Shown: positions 50,323 to 59,850, numbered from the stretch's first letter. The stretch: 64,000 bases of DNA from Parapusillimonas sp013416435 (GCF_052180245.1 NZ_CP197474.1:2480001-2544000), one strand, 5' to 3'. A program made the numbers and translations. The notes: generated by a model from the sequence alone, not told the origin.

Positions 50323-51849
50323 TCAAAAGAAGCCCAGGGCGTTGGGGCTATAGCTGACCAGCAGGCATTTGGTCTGCTGATAAGCCTGCAAGGCCACCTT
50401 GTGCGTTTCGCGTCCTATGCCCGATTGTTTGTATCCGCCAAACGCTGCGTGGGCGGGATACAGGTTATAGCAGTTGGTCCAGACGCGGCCTGCCTGGACT
50501 TGCCTGCCCACCCGGTAGGCACGCGAACCGTCTCGCGTCCACACGCCGGCGCCCAGGCCGAAATAGGTGTCGTTGGCGATCTCGATGGCGTGGTCCTCGT
50601 CCTTGAATTTCATGACCGAGGCGACCGGCCCGAAGATTTCCTCCTGGAAGATGCGCATGCTGTTTTCGCCGAACAGCAAAGTGGGCTTGACATAGAAACC
50701 TTGCTCCAGGCCCTCGCCCGGCGCATTGCGTGCGCCGCCGGTCAGGCATGTCGCGCCTTCCGCCCTTCCGATATCGATATAAGACAGGATCTTGTCCATC
50801 TGGACTTGCGAGACCTGTGCACCCACCATCGTCTTGCTGTCCAGCGGATGCCCCGTCTTGATGGATTCGACGCGTTTGATGGCCCGCTCGATGAACTGGT
50901 CGTAGATGGATTCCTGTATCAGCACGCGCGATGGGCAGGTGCAGACCTCTCCCTGATTCAACGCGAACATGGCCAGGCCTTCCAGCGCCTTGTCGAAAAA
51001 CGCATCATCCTGGTCCATGACGTCGGCGAAGAATATGTTCGGGCTCTTGCCGCCCAGTTCGACGGTGGACGGGATCAGGTTGTCGGCGGCGGCATGCAAT
51101 ATGTGCTTGCCGGTCGGCGTCGAGCCGGTAAAGGCGATCTTGCTGATGCGCTTGCTGGTTGCAAGCGCATTGCCCGCTTCCTTGCCGAAGCCGTTGACGA
51201 TATTCAGAACGCCGGGCGGCAGCAGGCCGCCGATCAGTTCGACCAGGACCAATATGGAAGCGGGCGTCTGTTCCGCCGGCTTGAGCACCACGCAGTTGCC
51301 TGCGGCAAGCGCCGGACCGAGCTTCCATGCCGCCATCAATAGCGGAAAATTCCACGGGATGATCTGCCCCACAACGCCCATGGGTTCGTGAAAATGGTAG
51401 GCGACCGTGTCTTTGTCGATTTCGGATATTCCACCTTCCTGGGCACGTATGCAGCCCGCAAAATAACGGAAGTGGTCGATGGCCAGCGGCACATCGGCGG
51501 CCATGGTTTCGCGCAGCGGCTTGCCGTTATCGATGGACTCGGCGACCGCCAGCACTTTCAGGTTCTTTTCCATCACGTCGGCGATGCGCAACAGAATGCT
51601 GGCGCGCTCGGTCGGCGAGGTCTCGCCCCATTTGCGCCTGGCGGCATGCGCGGCGTCCAGCGCCAGGTCCACGTCGGCGGCGTCGGATCTGGGGACTTCG
51701 CAAAATGTCTGTCCCGTAATGGGCGATACATTCTCAAAGTAATTGCCCGCCACCGGTGCCACCCATTGTCCCCCGATATAGTTCTCGTAATGTTTCTTGT
51801 AGGGATACTCGACGTCGATTCCAAAGTATTTCAATTGGGTCAGGTCCAC
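50323..51849 (-). CDS. Aldehyde dehydrogenase (AldB/ExaC type)
   Basis: A 508-residue NAD-dependent aldehyde dehydrogenase. The start is a GTG at 51849 (V/MDLTQLKYFGIDVEYPYKK) with AAGGAG 7 nt upstream; the frame runs on to 52143 through the promoter and is not real there. Motifs: GQIIPWNFPLLMAAWKLGPA and KPAEQTPASILVLVELIGGL (NAD site), FTGSTPTGKHI, ELGGKSPNI (general base Glu) and NQGEVCTCPSRVL with the catalytic Cys in the CTCPSR form typical of AldB/ExaC acetaldehyde enzymes. It oxidises aldehydes such as acetaldehyde. Sigma-54 control via the divergent AcoR-like regulator is likely (promoter at 51905). Confidence 0.93.
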   Translation of the reverse strand: MDLTQLKYFGIDVEYPYKKHYENYIGGQWVAPVAGNYFENVSPITGQTFCEVPRSDAADVDLALDAAHAARRKWGETSPTERASILLRIADVMEKNLKVLAVAESIDNGKPLRETMAADVPLAIDHFRYFAGCIRAQEGGISEIDKDTVAYHFHEPMGVVGQIIPWNFPLLMAAWKLGPALAAGNCVVLKPAEQTPASILVLVELIGGLLPPGVLNIVNGFGKEAGNALATSKRISKIAFTGSTPTGKHILHAAADNLIPSTVELGGKSPNIFFADVMDQDDAFFDKALEGLAMFALNQGEVCTCPSRVLIQESIYDQFIERAIKRVESIKTGHPLDSKTMVGAQVSQVQMDKILSYIDIGRAEGATCLTGGARNAPGEGLEQGFYVKPTLLFGENSMRIFQEEIFGPVASVMKFKDEDHAIEIANDTYFGLGAGVWTRDGSRAYRVGRQVQAGRVWTNCYNLYPAHAAFGGYKQSGIGRETHKVALQAYQQTKCLLVSYSPNALGFF

Positions 51850-51904
51850 GTTCGTCTCCTTGGATAAAACGCGCCCACACAATGCGGGCTTCGATTTAAT
51901 CGAC

Positions 51905-51919
51905 GCAAGATGCATGCCA
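51905..51919 (-). promoter_or_regulatory. Sigma-54 (-24/-12) promoter of the aldehyde dehydrogenase
   Basis: On the minus strand TGGCAT, 5 nt, TTGC: GG and GC are exactly 10 bp apart. One base differs from TGGCAC-N5-TTGCW. The likely transcription start is about 45 nt before the GTG. The divergent gene encodes a sigma-54 activator. Confidence 0.72.
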
Positions 51920-52027
51920 GTTATCCATGGCCATGTCCGACGGCCAGGCCAACAGCCGGCGAGCTGCGTGGCGGTGCTATTTCCAAGTCTGTACCGAAGT
52001 GGCATAATTTCCTTATAAAACAATGCT

Positions 52028-52046
52028 CTGTCGCATTTTGCGACAG
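52028..52046. promoter_or_regulatory. Activator-binding palindrome candidate
   Basis: CTGTCGCA TTT TGCGACAG: perfect 8-bp arms around TTT. Further half sites, TTGCGACG (about 52047) and CGCGACAC (about 52060), follow at 9-12 bp steps. It lies about 110 bp upstream of the sigma-54 promoter, the expected distance for an enhancer-type site, and about 60 bp before the regulator start. Confidence 0.65.
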
Positions 52047-52104
52047 TTGCGACGAAACTCGCGACACACTGGCGCACAACGCCACAGCAACGGAGACCAC
52101 CGGC

Positions 52105-54039
52105 ATGACCCTCTCCCGGCCTACCGTGACACGCGGCCTGCACGGCCTTGTCGCAGCCCAGCCTTCAAGCTCCGTCCTGCGTTCATGGGAACGTTGCTCG
52201 ACCATGGGCGCTCTTCTGCATGCCGACCCCAATCCCATGCCGACTCCCGAGCTGAACGAGCGCCGCGAGCAGCATGCACGCATACTCGAAACCGCCAGCC
52301 CCGAGCTCGACACGCTGGCAGGCATGGTCACGCGCGCACATGGGGTGGTACTGCTGGCCGATCCCACCGGCGTCATACTCCAGGAAGCCGGCAGCACCGA
52401 CTTCCTGCGCAAAGCCGAACGCGTTGCACTGCGGCCCGGCGTAAGTTGGGCGGAATCGATCCGCGGCACCAACGCCATCGGCACAGCCCTCCATGATGGA
52501 GCCGCCGTGCGGGTGCACGGCAACGAGCACTTTCTGCGCTGCAACCGCATACTCAGTTGCCACGCGGCACCCATCCTGTCGCCGCGCGGCGAGATCATGG
52601 GCGTGCTGGACATCTCCAGCGAAGCAAGCAGCCTGCAGGACTACGCCCTCGGATTGGCCCAAATATGCGCGCGCCAGATCGGCAACCGGCTGCTCGACAC
52701 CGCCGACGGCAGGCTGCATCGATTGGTGTTCCAGCGCCAGCCTTCCTTGCTCGACTCCTCCGAACGCGCAATCCTGCTGCTCCAGGACGAGCAGATCGTC
52801 GGCGCCAACGAAGCCGCGCTTCAATTGCTGGGCAGCGACTGGGGCCTTCTGCACGGCTCGATCACCGCCTGGATCGAAGGCTGGTCAGGGCTCGGCGAAA
52901 GCCCGAAACAGATCCTGAGCCATGCGGGCGTGCCCCTCGTGGCCACGCTCAAGCATGGTAGAAGTCCTGCCGCCCGACCCTTGGCGGCACCGACCGCCGC
53001 GCGGGCGGCCAAGCCGGAACAAGTCCGGCCCGTTTGCCGGGAGCCCACGCAATACGATCTGGGATACGAAGCCGAGGGCAGCCTGCGGCGTGCCGTGGAC
53101 GCCTTGGATGCGGGGCTGGCGGTGCTGCTCCAGGGCGAGACAGGCGTTGGAAAAGAAGTCTTCGCGCGGCAGCTTCACGCATGCAGCGGTTACCGGTCCG
53201 GGCCCTTCGTCGCGGTGAATTGCGGCGCTCTCCCGGAAAGCCTGATCGAAGCCGAACTCTTCGGCTACGAAGGCGGCGCGTTCACTGGCGCACGCCGCGA
53301 AGGATCGCTGGGCCGGCTGAGGGAGGCCCATGGCGGGGTCCTGTTCCTGGATGAAATCGGCGACATGCCGCTGGTATTGCAGACCAGGCTGCTGCGCGCC
53401 CTTCAGGAACGAGAAGTCCAGCCCCTGGGATCCAACAAGCGGATACCGGTCGATTTTGCGCTCCTCAGCGCCACCAACCAGGACCTGGCCACCATGCTGG
53501 AACAAGGAGCATTCCGCTCCGACCTGTTCTATCGTCTGCAGGATTACCGGGTTTTCCTTTCGCCGTTGCGTCAACGCCCAGATCTGCGCAAATTCCTGCT
53601 CCAGGAATTCGAACGCCTGGGGGGCCTGGAACGCGCCATGTCGCTATCGGACGCGGCGCTGGACGCCCTGGCACGCCATGCCTGGCCAGGCAACTATCGT
53701 GAAATGCGCGGCATCCTGCGCAGCCTGCTGTTTCTCAAGCCGGCAGGCAGCCTGCTTCAAGCCGCCGATCTTCCTCCTGAACTGCGTCGGCCACCCCTCG
53801 CAGCGCTTGCGAAAGCGGAAGCGCTGCCCATTCTTGCCAAACGGCTGCCGGCGCGAGCCGCGGAAGCGCCGGCTCGCAGCCTGCGCGAACTGAACTCGCA
53901 GCTCATCGTGCGGGTGCTGGGCGAATGCGGCAACAATATCAGCCATGCGGCCGGCGTGCTCGGCATACACCGCAGCACGTTGCACCGGTATCTGGCCCGC
54001 CATCAAGATATGCGCGCCGGGCTTCCCAAGGTGGAATGA
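52105..54039 (+). CDS. AcoR-like sigma-54-dependent transcriptional activator
   Basis: A 644-residue activator. Start at ATG 52105 (MTLSRPTVTRGLHGLVAAQP); a longer frame to 51910 runs into the promoter. Layout: GAF-type sensor (about 75-200; SWAESIRGTNAIGTALHDGA), linker, AAA+ domain (about 325-560) with Walker A GETGVGKEVFARQLH (near 345), GAFTGA (391-396, sigma-54 contact), and Walker B GGVLFLDEIGDMP. It ends in a Fis-type HTH (GECGNNISHAAGVLGIHRST). This matches AcoR-type regulators that sense small metabolites. The divergent aldehyde dehydrogenase with a -24/-12 promoter is the probable target. Confidence 0.93.
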   Translation: MTLSRPTVTRGLHGLVAAQPSSSVLRSWERCSTMGALLHADPNPMPTPELNERREQHARILETASPELDTLAGMVTRAHGVVLLADPTGVILQEAGSTDFLRKAERVALRPGVSWAESIRGTNAIGTALHDGAAVRVHGNEHFLRCNRILSCHAAPILSPRGEIMGVLDISSEASSLQDYALGLAQICARQIGNRLLDTADGRLHRLVFQRQPSLLDSSERAILLLQDEQIVGANEAALQLLGSDWGLLHGSITAWIEGWSGLGESPKQILSHAGVPLVATLKHGRSPAARPLAAPTAARAAKPEQVRPVCREPTQYDLGYEAEGSLRRAVDALDAGLAVLLQGETGVGKEVFARQLHACSGYRSGPFVAVNCGALPESLIEAELFGYEGGAFTGARREGSLGRLREAHGGVLFLDEIGDMPLVLQTRLLRALQEREVQPLGSNKRIPVDFALLSATNQDLATMLEQGAFRSDLFYRLQDYRVFLSPLRQRPDLRKFLLQEFERLGGLERAMSLSDAALDALARHAWPGNYREMRGILRSLLFLKPAGSLLQAADLPPELRRPPLAALAKAEALPILAKRLPARAAEAPARSLRELNSQLIVRVLGECGNNISHAAGVLGIHRSTLHRYLARHQDMRAGLPKVE

Positions 54040-54041
54040 AA

Positions 54042-54125
54042 AGGGCCAGACCCCGCATGGGGGGCTGGCCCTTATGGTTTTCATAGGCTGCGGCGGGGGT
54101 CAGACCCCGTACGGGGTCTGACCCC
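54042..54125. repeat. GGGGTC/GACCCC nested palindromes, locus 5
   Basis: A diverged copy at 54042-54072 (AGGGCCAGACCCC, GCAT, GGGGGGCTGGCCCT) begins 2 bp after the regulator stop. A perfect copy at 54096-54125 ends 8 bp before the rpoD stop. Both convergent genes thus end in one repeat each. Confidence 0.92.
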
Positions 54126-54133
54126 TACTGATC

Positions 54134-56401
54134 CTATTGCCCTTCGAGGAAGCTCTTGAGCTTGTCGGCGCGGCTGGGGTGGCGCAGCTTGCGCAGCGCC
54201 TTCGCCTCGATCTGGCGGATCCGTTCGCGCGTGACGTCGAACTGCTTGCCGACCTCTTCCAGGGTCTGGTCCGTGCTCATTTCGATGCCGAAACGCATGC
54301 GCAGCACCTTGGCTTCGCGGGGAGTAAGCGAGTCGAGCACTTCCTTGACCACGTCGCGCATGGAGCCGTGCAGGGCCCATTCGGACGGCGACAGCGTGCC
54401 GGTGTCTTCGATGAAGTCGCCCAAGTGGGAGTCATCATCGTCGCCGATGGGTGTTTCCATCGAGATCGGCTCTTTTGCGATCTTCAGGATCTTCCGGACC
54501 TTATCCTCGGGCATGTCCATTTTCTGGGCCAGCGTGGCGGGATCGGGCTCCGAGCCGGTTTCCTGCAGGATCTGGCGATTGATGCGATTCATCTTGTTGA
54601 TCGTTTCAATCATGTGCACCGGAATGCGGATGGTGCGGGCCTGGTCGGCGATAGAACGCGTAATGGCCTGGCGTATCCACCATGTCGCGTAGGTCGAGAA
54701 CTTGTAGCCGCGACGATACTCGAACTTGTCCACCGCCTTCATCAAGCCTATGTTGCCTTCCTGGATGAGATCCAGGAACTGCAAGCCGCGGTTGGTGTAC
54801 TTCTTGGCGATGGAAATCACCAGCCTCAGGTTGGCCTCGGTCATTTCGCGCTTGGCCTTGCGGGCTTTCGCTTCCCCCGTCGCCATGCGCTTGTTGACGT
54901 CTTTCAGGTCCTTCAAGGGCAGGACGACACTGGCTTGCAGATCGATGAGCTTCTGCTGGATTTCCTGGACGGCCGGAACATGGCGCTCGAGCGTTTCTGA
55001 ATACGCATGGCCCGCCGCCACTTCATCGAGCACCCAGTTCAGATTCGTTTCATTGCCGGGGAATGCCTTGATGAAATAAGCGCGCGGCATGCCGGCGCGG
55101 TCCACGCAAGTATGCAGGATGGCACGTTCGTGCTTACGGACCTCGTTGACTTGCTCGCGCAGCGTATCGGCCAGCTTCTCGACCATTTTCGCGGTAAAAC
55201 GCACGCCCATGAGCTCGTTCAGAATGGCTTCCTGCGCCTCGGCGTATTCGGGCGCCTGATAGCCGTCCCGCTCGAAGGCGGCGCGCATTTTCTCGAACCA
55301 CTCGCCAATGATCTCGAACTTCTTGAGCGACTTGGTGCGCAGGTACTCGAGCTGCTTGCTGCTCATGCCGCCCGCAGGGCCGTCTTCGTTCTCGTCGTTG
55401 TCGACGGAAACGCCGGCGCCCGCATATTCTTCGCCTTCCTGGTCGATCAGGCCGTCGACGATCTCGTCGATCTGGGCGGCGCCGTCGCGCACGCGCTGCA
55501 CGTACTGCAGAATCTCGTTGACCGTGGTCGGGCAGGCCGCAATGGCCATGACCATGTGCTTCAGGCCGTCCTCGATGCGCTTTGCGATTTCGATTTCGCC
55601 TTCGCGGGTCAGGAGTTCGACCGTGCCCATTTCGCGCATGTACATGCGCACGGGATCGGTCGTGCGTCCGAAATCGGAATCCACCGTGGTGAGCGCCGCC
55701 TCGGCCTCGTCCTCGACGTCGTCGTCGCTGGAGGCGACGGGCGCGTTGTCGCTCATGAGCAGTGTTTCGGCATCGGGCGCCTGGTCGTAGACCGAGATGC
55801 CCATGTCGCTGAACGTGCTGATGATGCCGTCGATGGCTTCCGCATCGACGAGGTCATCGGGCAGGTGGTCGTTGATTTCGCCGTAGGTCAGGTAACCGCG
55901 CTCTTTGCCGAGCTTGATCAGCACCTTGAGGCGATTGCGGCGCGCTTCCTGCTCTTCGGGCGTCAGCGCGCTGCGCGTGGGCACGTCCTTGTCGCCCTTG
56001 CCGCGTTTGCCGCCGCGCTTGGGGAGCGGCTTGAGCTCGGGAATGATCTCGGCATCGCCGTTATCGTCGTCATTGAAGTCGACGGGATCGGTATTGGCGT
56101 TCTTGGCGGGGCGTCCCGGTCTGCGGCCAGTGGGCGCCTTCGCCGCCTTCTTGGCCGCGGGCGCCGCCTTGGCCGCTGTCTTGCGTGCCGTTTTTACCGC
56201 CGCGCCGGTGGCAGCTTTCTTGGCGGCTTTCTTGGCAGGCGCCGTTTCTGTTGCCGACGCTGCGTCAGGAGATTGCTCTGCCTTGACGCGTCCCCCGACT
56301 TTCACCGCCGCCTTGTCAACGCTTTTCGTTGCCGCAATGGTTTTGGATTTCTTTGCAGTTTCATCAACTGCCTGGGGGGTTTTACCAGTCACTTGGGTCA
56401 T
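54134..56401 (-). CDS. rpoD: RNA polymerase primary sigma factor (sigma-70)
   Basis: A 755-residue housekeeping sigma factor. Residues 1-110 form a Lys/Ala/Pro-rich, histone-H1-like extension (PAKKAAKKAATGAAVKTARK type), common in this family of bacteria. Then region 1.1 (LKVLIKLGKERGYLTYGEIN), region 1.2-2.4 with NLRLVISIAKKYTNRGLQFL, DLIQEGNIGLMKAVDKFEYR and YATWWIRQAITRSIADQART, region 3, and region 4 with LTPREAKVLRMRFGIEM and EVGKQFDVTRERIRQIEAKA. It is the last of the rpsU-dnaG-rpoD run but is separated from dnaG by 432 bp. Confidence 0.97.
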   Translation of the reverse strand: MTQVTGKTPQAVDETAKKSKTIAATKSVDKAAVKVGGRVKAEQSPDAASATETAPAKKAAKKAATGAAVKTARKTAAKAAPAAKKAAKAPTGRRPGRPAKNANTDPVDFNDDDNGDAEIIPELKPLPKRGGKRGKGDKDVPTRSALTPEEQEARRNRLKVLIKLGKERGYLTYGEINDHLPDDLVDAEAIDGIISTFSDMGISVYDQAPDAETLLMSDNAPVASSDDDVEDEAEAALTTVDSDFGRTTDPVRMYMREMGTVELLTREGEIEIAKRIEDGLKHMVMAIAACPTTVNEILQYVQRVRDGAAQIDEIVDGLIDQEGEEYAGAGVSVDNDENEDGPAGGMSSKQLEYLRTKSLKKFEIIGEWFEKMRAAFERDGYQAPEYAEAQEAILNELMGVRFTAKMVEKLADTLREQVNEVRKHERAILHTCVDRAGMPRAYFIKAFPGNETNLNWVLDEVAAGHAYSETLERHVPAVQEIQQKLIDLQASVVLPLKDLKDVNKRMATGEAKARKAKREMTEANLRLVISIAKKYTNRGLQFLDLIQEGNIGLMKAVDKFEYRRGYKFSTYATWWIRQAITRSIADQARTIRIPVHMIETINKMNRINRQILQETGSEPDPATLAQKMDMPEDKVRKILKIAKEPISMETPIGDDDDSHLGDFIEDTGTLSPSEWALHGSMRDVVKEVLDSLTPREAKVLRMRFGIEMSTDQTLEEVGKQFDVTRERIRQIEAKALRKLRHPSRADKLKSFLEGQ

Positions 56402-56833
56402 AGTCGCTTCCGTAGGCGCAAAAGCACTCGGTCCGCCTAAGGCAGACGAGTGTTGCAGGGGCAGAACTCATTCATCGCAAAGTTTCTATATACCGCGGCG
56501 GCAATTTTGATTTCGGTCACGGGCCGCCTGGTGTGAGTTTCCTTGGCATGTTTTGGCGTCCATGGCAGGACCCGGCAAGGCAAATTGGCTGACCAACCGA
56601 CAATCGTGTTGCTGCGCATTCGATTCACCCCGATTCGTTGCGTGATTTGTCGTATATTTCAAATACGCATTCAATAACTCAGGCTTCGTAAAACGCCATC
56701 TGCCAAAGAACCGGATCACCGCCCTTCCGGACGACTGCCCTGTCGGATCACTTCCCTTTCGGGCGACCGCTCTTCGGCATTATTTTTCAAAACGGGAAAT
56801 CAGTATATAGTTACTTGACGAAAACCATCAATT
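56402..56833. other. dnaG-rpoD intergenic region
   Basis: No convincing gene is seen; two minus-strand frames (56437-56628, 56486-56719) have no family character. The region is likely to hold the rpoD promoter and leader. Short CCCTTTCGGG/CCTGTCGG-type repeats occur at about 56720-56770. No LexA, heat-shock or other consensus was identified with confidence. Confidence 0.5.
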
Positions 56834-58762
56834 TTACCTCAGTTGTCGCAAACTAGCACTATGCAGAAGCGCCAGCCTGCGAGTCAATTCCTGATATCTT
56901 CTTTGGGAAGACTCATCCTTCAGGCCCGCCTGTACCAAGGCGGACTGTTCGGCTTTGATCGCATCCAGCTCGATCCGCCATAACGCGTCGTTCCATTCGC
57001 CCTGCGGATCCGGAAGTTCCTCTTGGGCAAGCAGCTCGGGCGACAGCGACGCCAGAACGCCTTCCAGATCGCTTCCCGGTTCGGCCGCCTGCAGCAGCGC
57101 ACCGGCGTGGCGGGCGCCCGACATATTGGCCAGGGTGATCAGATCGCGTACAAGTACTAAATGGGGGCCATGCTCCAGAATTTCAAGCTGCTGGTCGCCC
57201 AGCCCGGAGACCAGCTCAGGATGCGCCAGCAGAAGCCGCAACAAGCGCTTGGCCATCGGCGTGACACTGCGGGGATTCTCGCGTTTGCCAAAGGATTTGG
57301 ACGGCGCGACCGCTCGTGGTTCATCGTAGTGGTCGTGGGGATCCACGTGCAGGTAGTCGCCGTGATCCGCCGCCATCGCGTCCATGAAGCCAGGCGGCTC
57401 GTCGTGCTCGGGCCATGGCGCCCCTTGCGCCGAAACCGGATGATCGCCTCCGACAATCACCGGCGTATCGGGAACGGCATGGAACATCTGCGCGAGTTCT
57501 TCGGGTGTCAACTGGACCAGTCTTGCGAACTCCCGTTCCATCTGCATGCGCAACGCGCCGGACGGCAACAGGTCGAACAAAGGCTTGGCTTCATGGACAC
57601 AGGCCGCCCTGCCCTCGGGCTCGTCCATGGCATGGTGCGAAGCCAGCTCGTCCATCATGAAACGCGACAAGGCCATGGCTTCCGCCGCTGTCGCCTTGAA
57701 CGCCTCGGCCCCGTATTCCCGGATGTAGGAGTCCGGATCATGATCGGCCGGCAGGAAAAGAAAGCGCATGGACACATCGTCCCGCAGCAGCGGCAGGCAG
57801 GCCAGCAAAGCGCGCCATGCGGCGCGGCGCCCAGCCTTGTCGCCGTCGAAACTGAAGACGACCTTGCTGCTGGCACGCAGCAGCTTCTGGATATGGGCTT
57901 GCGTGGTAGCCGTGCCGAGCGTGGCCACCGCATTTCCGACGCCATGCTGGGCGAGCCCGACGACGTCCATGTAGCCCTCGACGACCAGCACATGGCCCTC
58001 GCTGCGGATGGCGGTGCGCGCCTCCCACAGCCCGTAAAGCTCGTTTCCCTTCGAGAACAGAGGAGTTTCGGGCGAGTTCAGGTACTTGGGCTCGCCCTTG
58101 CCGATGATCCGGCCGCCGAAGCCGATCAGATTGCCCCGCTGGTTCCGGATGGGAAACATGATGCGCTCGCGAAAGCGATCGTAGCGACGCCCGTCCTCCG
58201 ACTCGATCACCAGCCCGGACTCCACCAGCACCGGCTCTTCGTAGTTGGGGAAAACGTCTGCCAGGCCACGCCGGTCATGCCCCGACCAGCCAAGCCCGAA
58301 GCGGGCGGCCAGTTCGCCGGAGAGCCCCCGCTGCTTGAGATAGCGGACGGCTTCCGCCGATTGCTTGAGCGCGCGCGCATAGTGAGCCTGCGCCATGTCC
58401 AACACTTGCTGGTGGCGCGAGACCTCTTCTTTGCGCCGGATGTCTTCGGCACGCTGCCTAGGGCTTCGAGGCTCTTCCGGCACCCGCATGCCCGCGCTTG
58501 CAGCCAGCGAACGCACGGCTTCCGGGAAGCTCGCGCCGGTGTGCTCGATCAGGAAGGTAATGGCGGAACCATGCGCTCCGCAACCAAAGCAGTGATAAAA
58601 CTGTTTGGTGGGGCTGACGGTGAACGAAGGACTTTTTTCGTTGTGGAAGGGGCACAGGCCTAAGAGATTGGCCCCGCCCTTGCGCAACTGTACGTATCGC
58701 CCGACGACGTCGACAACATCAACTCGGGCGAGCAGTTCCTGAACAAATGATTCAGGTATCAA
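56834..58762 (-). CDS. dnaG: DNA primase
   Basis: A 642-residue primase that makes RNA primers at the replication fork. The N-terminal zinc domain is CPFHNEKSPSFTVSPTKQFY followed by HCFGCGAHG (CHCC-type). The catalytic TOPRIM domain (about 250-340) has VLVVEGYMDVVGLAQHGVGN and VFSFDGDKAGRRAAWRALLA. The C-terminal DnaB-binding domain is more variable. The start lies at ATG 58762, immediately after the rpsU stop with no gap, as in the conserved rpsU-dnaG-rpoD operon. Confidence 0.96.
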   Translation of the reverse strand: MIPESFVQELLARVDVVDVVGRYVQLRKGGANLLGLCPFHNEKSPSFTVSPTKQFYHCFGCGAHGSAITFLIEHTGASFPEAVRSLAASAGMRVPEEPRSPRQRAEDIRRKEEVSRHQQVLDMAQAHYARALKQSAEAVRYLKQRGLSGELAARFGLGWSGHDRRGLADVFPNYEEPVLVESGLVIESEDGRRYDRFRERIMFPIRNQRGNLIGFGGRIIGKGEPKYLNSPETPLFSKGNELYGLWEARTAIRSEGHVLVVEGYMDVVGLAQHGVGNAVATLGTATTQAHIQKLLRASSKVVFSFDGDKAGRRAAWRALLACLPLLRDDVSMRFLFLPADHDPDSYIREYGAEAFKATAAEAMALSRFMMDELASHHAMDEPEGRAACVHEAKPLFDLLPSGALRMQMEREFARLVQLTPEELAQMFHAVPDTPVIVGGDHPVSAQGAPWPEHDEPPGFMDAMAADHGDYLHVDPHDHYDEPRAVAPSKSFGKRENPRSVTPMAKRLLRLLLAHPELVSGLGDQQLEILEHGPHLVLVRDLITLANMSGARHAGALLQAAEPGSDLEGVLASLSPELLAQEELPDPQGEWNDALWRIELDAIKAEQSALVQAGLKDESSQRRYQELTRRLALLHSASLRQLR

Positions 58763-58975
58763 TCAATACAGACGCGGAGGCAGTTGTTGGCTGCGGATGC
58801 GCTTGTAGTGGCGCTTGACAGCTGCCGCGTGCTTGCGCTTGCGCTCGGCCGTGGGCTTTTCGTAGAACTCGCGCGAACGCAGCTCGGTCAAGAGGCCGAT
58901 TTTTTCGATGGTGCGCTTAAAGCGACGCAGTGCGGCTTCAAACGGCTCGTTTTCTTTCAGACGAACGATAGGCAT
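58763..58975 (-). CDS. rpsU: 30S ribosomal protein bS21
   Basis: A 70-residue basic protein (MPIVRLKENEPFEAALRRFK ... ELRSREFYEKPTAERKRKHA) matching S21 in full. It is needed for translation initiation. Its stop abuts the dnaG ATG directly. The ATG lies about 6 nt after TTAAGA, a weak ribosome-binding site, normal for this gene in some relatives. It begins the macromolecular-synthesis operon here. Confidence 0.96.
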   Translation of the reverse strand: MPIVRLKENEPFEAALRRFKRTIEKIGLLTELRSREFYEKPTAERKRKHAAAVKRHYKRIRSQQLPPRLY

Positions 58976-59071
58976 GTATTCTTAAGCCCTAAGGAGGTAA
59001 AAGGTTAGAAAATATTAAATGACAACCTGGGATTTTAGCACGAAAGCCGCAACCTGTGAGGGGAAATTGCT

Positions 59072-59191
59072 GGGGTCGGACCCCATCCGGGGTCCGACCC
59101 CCCGCCTCGGCACGGGGACAGACCCCGAATGGAGTCTGTTCCCTACATAAGCAATTCAAGTTGGGGTCAGACCCCTTCGGGGCCTGACCCC
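59072..59191. repeat. GGGGTC/GACCCC nested palindromes, locus 6
   Basis: Copies are at 59072-59101 (GGGGTCGGACCCC, ATCC, GGGGTCCGACCCC), a diverged one at 59114-59143 (GGGGACAGACCCC, GAAT, GGAGTCTGTTCCC) and a 29-bp one at 59163-59191. The last copy ends 4 bp before the phosphoribosyltransferase stop. Confidence 0.88.
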
Positions 59192-59195
59192 GGGA

Positions 59196-59738
59196 TCAAC
59201 TGCGGCGCCCTTTGCGTATCCATGCCTCGAGCTGGTGAGGCCGCAGGCTGTCGTAGTCTTCAAAGGGCTGGTGTATCCAGGGATTGGTGGGCAGTTTGTC
59301 CACATAATAATCGGGCGTGGCCTGCGAATGGCCCTTCCACCACAAGACCGCTGTCCGCAATTCGCTGATCGCGGGAAATTGCGACCGGAGGTGGTCACGC
59401 ACGCGGTTGAACGTCATGCCCGTGTCGACCATGTCGTCCACCAGCAGAACGCGGCCATCGAGCGTGCCGCGGGTGATGGTGATGAACTGGGCGATGTCCA
59501 GTTGGCCTTGCTGCGTTCCCGCCGCTTCGCGATAGCTGCTGGTGGCAAGAATGCCCAGCGGCATATCGAAGATGCGCGACAGGACGTCTCCGACGCGCAC
59601 GCCACCGCGCGCAAGGCAGACAATTTTATCGAACTGCCAGCCGGAAGAATGGACGTTCAATGCCAGGCGCTCGATGAGGCCGTGGTAGTCGTCCCAGCTA
59701 ACCCATAGGTCCCGGTCTGTGCTCGGAGGTTGACTCAT
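59196..59738 (-). CDS. Purine/xanthine-type phosphoribosyltransferase
   Basis: A 180-residue type I phosphoribosyltransferase. Start ATG 59738 (MSQPPSTDRDLWVSWDDYHG); a GTG at 59762 would add eight residues. Motifs: VCLARGGVRVGDVLSRIF (near 41, PPi loop) and RVLLVDDMVDTGMTFNRVRD (near 95, PRPP-binding VDDMVDTG). The Trp-rich tail (WWKGHS, NPWIHQPFEDYD) fits the GPT-like xanthine/guanine PRT group. It salvages a purine base with PRPP. It lies downstream of purA on the same strand, beyond a terminator. Confidence 0.9.
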   Translation of the reverse strand: MSQPPSTDRDLWVSWDDYHGLIERLALNVHSSGWQFDKIVCLARGGVRVGDVLSRIFDMPLGILATSSYREAAGTQQGQLDIAQFITITRGTLDGRVLLVDDMVDTGMTFNRVRDHLRSQFPAISELRTAVLWWKGHSQATPDYYVDKLPTNPWIHQPFEDYDSLRPHQLEAWIRKGRRS

Positions 59739-59814
59739 GTACCGCTTTCCATAATCAGTCACAAAGGACCATAATCATAAACCCGACCCCTTGTCGCGGA
59801 AAAGTCCGCATGGC

Positions 59815-59850
59815 AAAAAACCCCGGAATACATAGGTATTGCCGGGGTTT
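59815..59850 (-). terminator. Terminator downstream of purA
   Basis: On the minus strand AAACCCCGGCAATAC and GTATTCCGGGGTTTTTT pair (CCCCGG core, loop CTAT) and a T run follows. It separates purA from the phosphoribosyltransferase gene. Confidence 0.88.

Noticed and set aside
55007..56440. 477-aa open frame on the plus strand
   Set aside because: Antisense to rpoD. The translation (runs of Gly, Arg, Phe, Leu) mirrors the Lys/Ala repeats.
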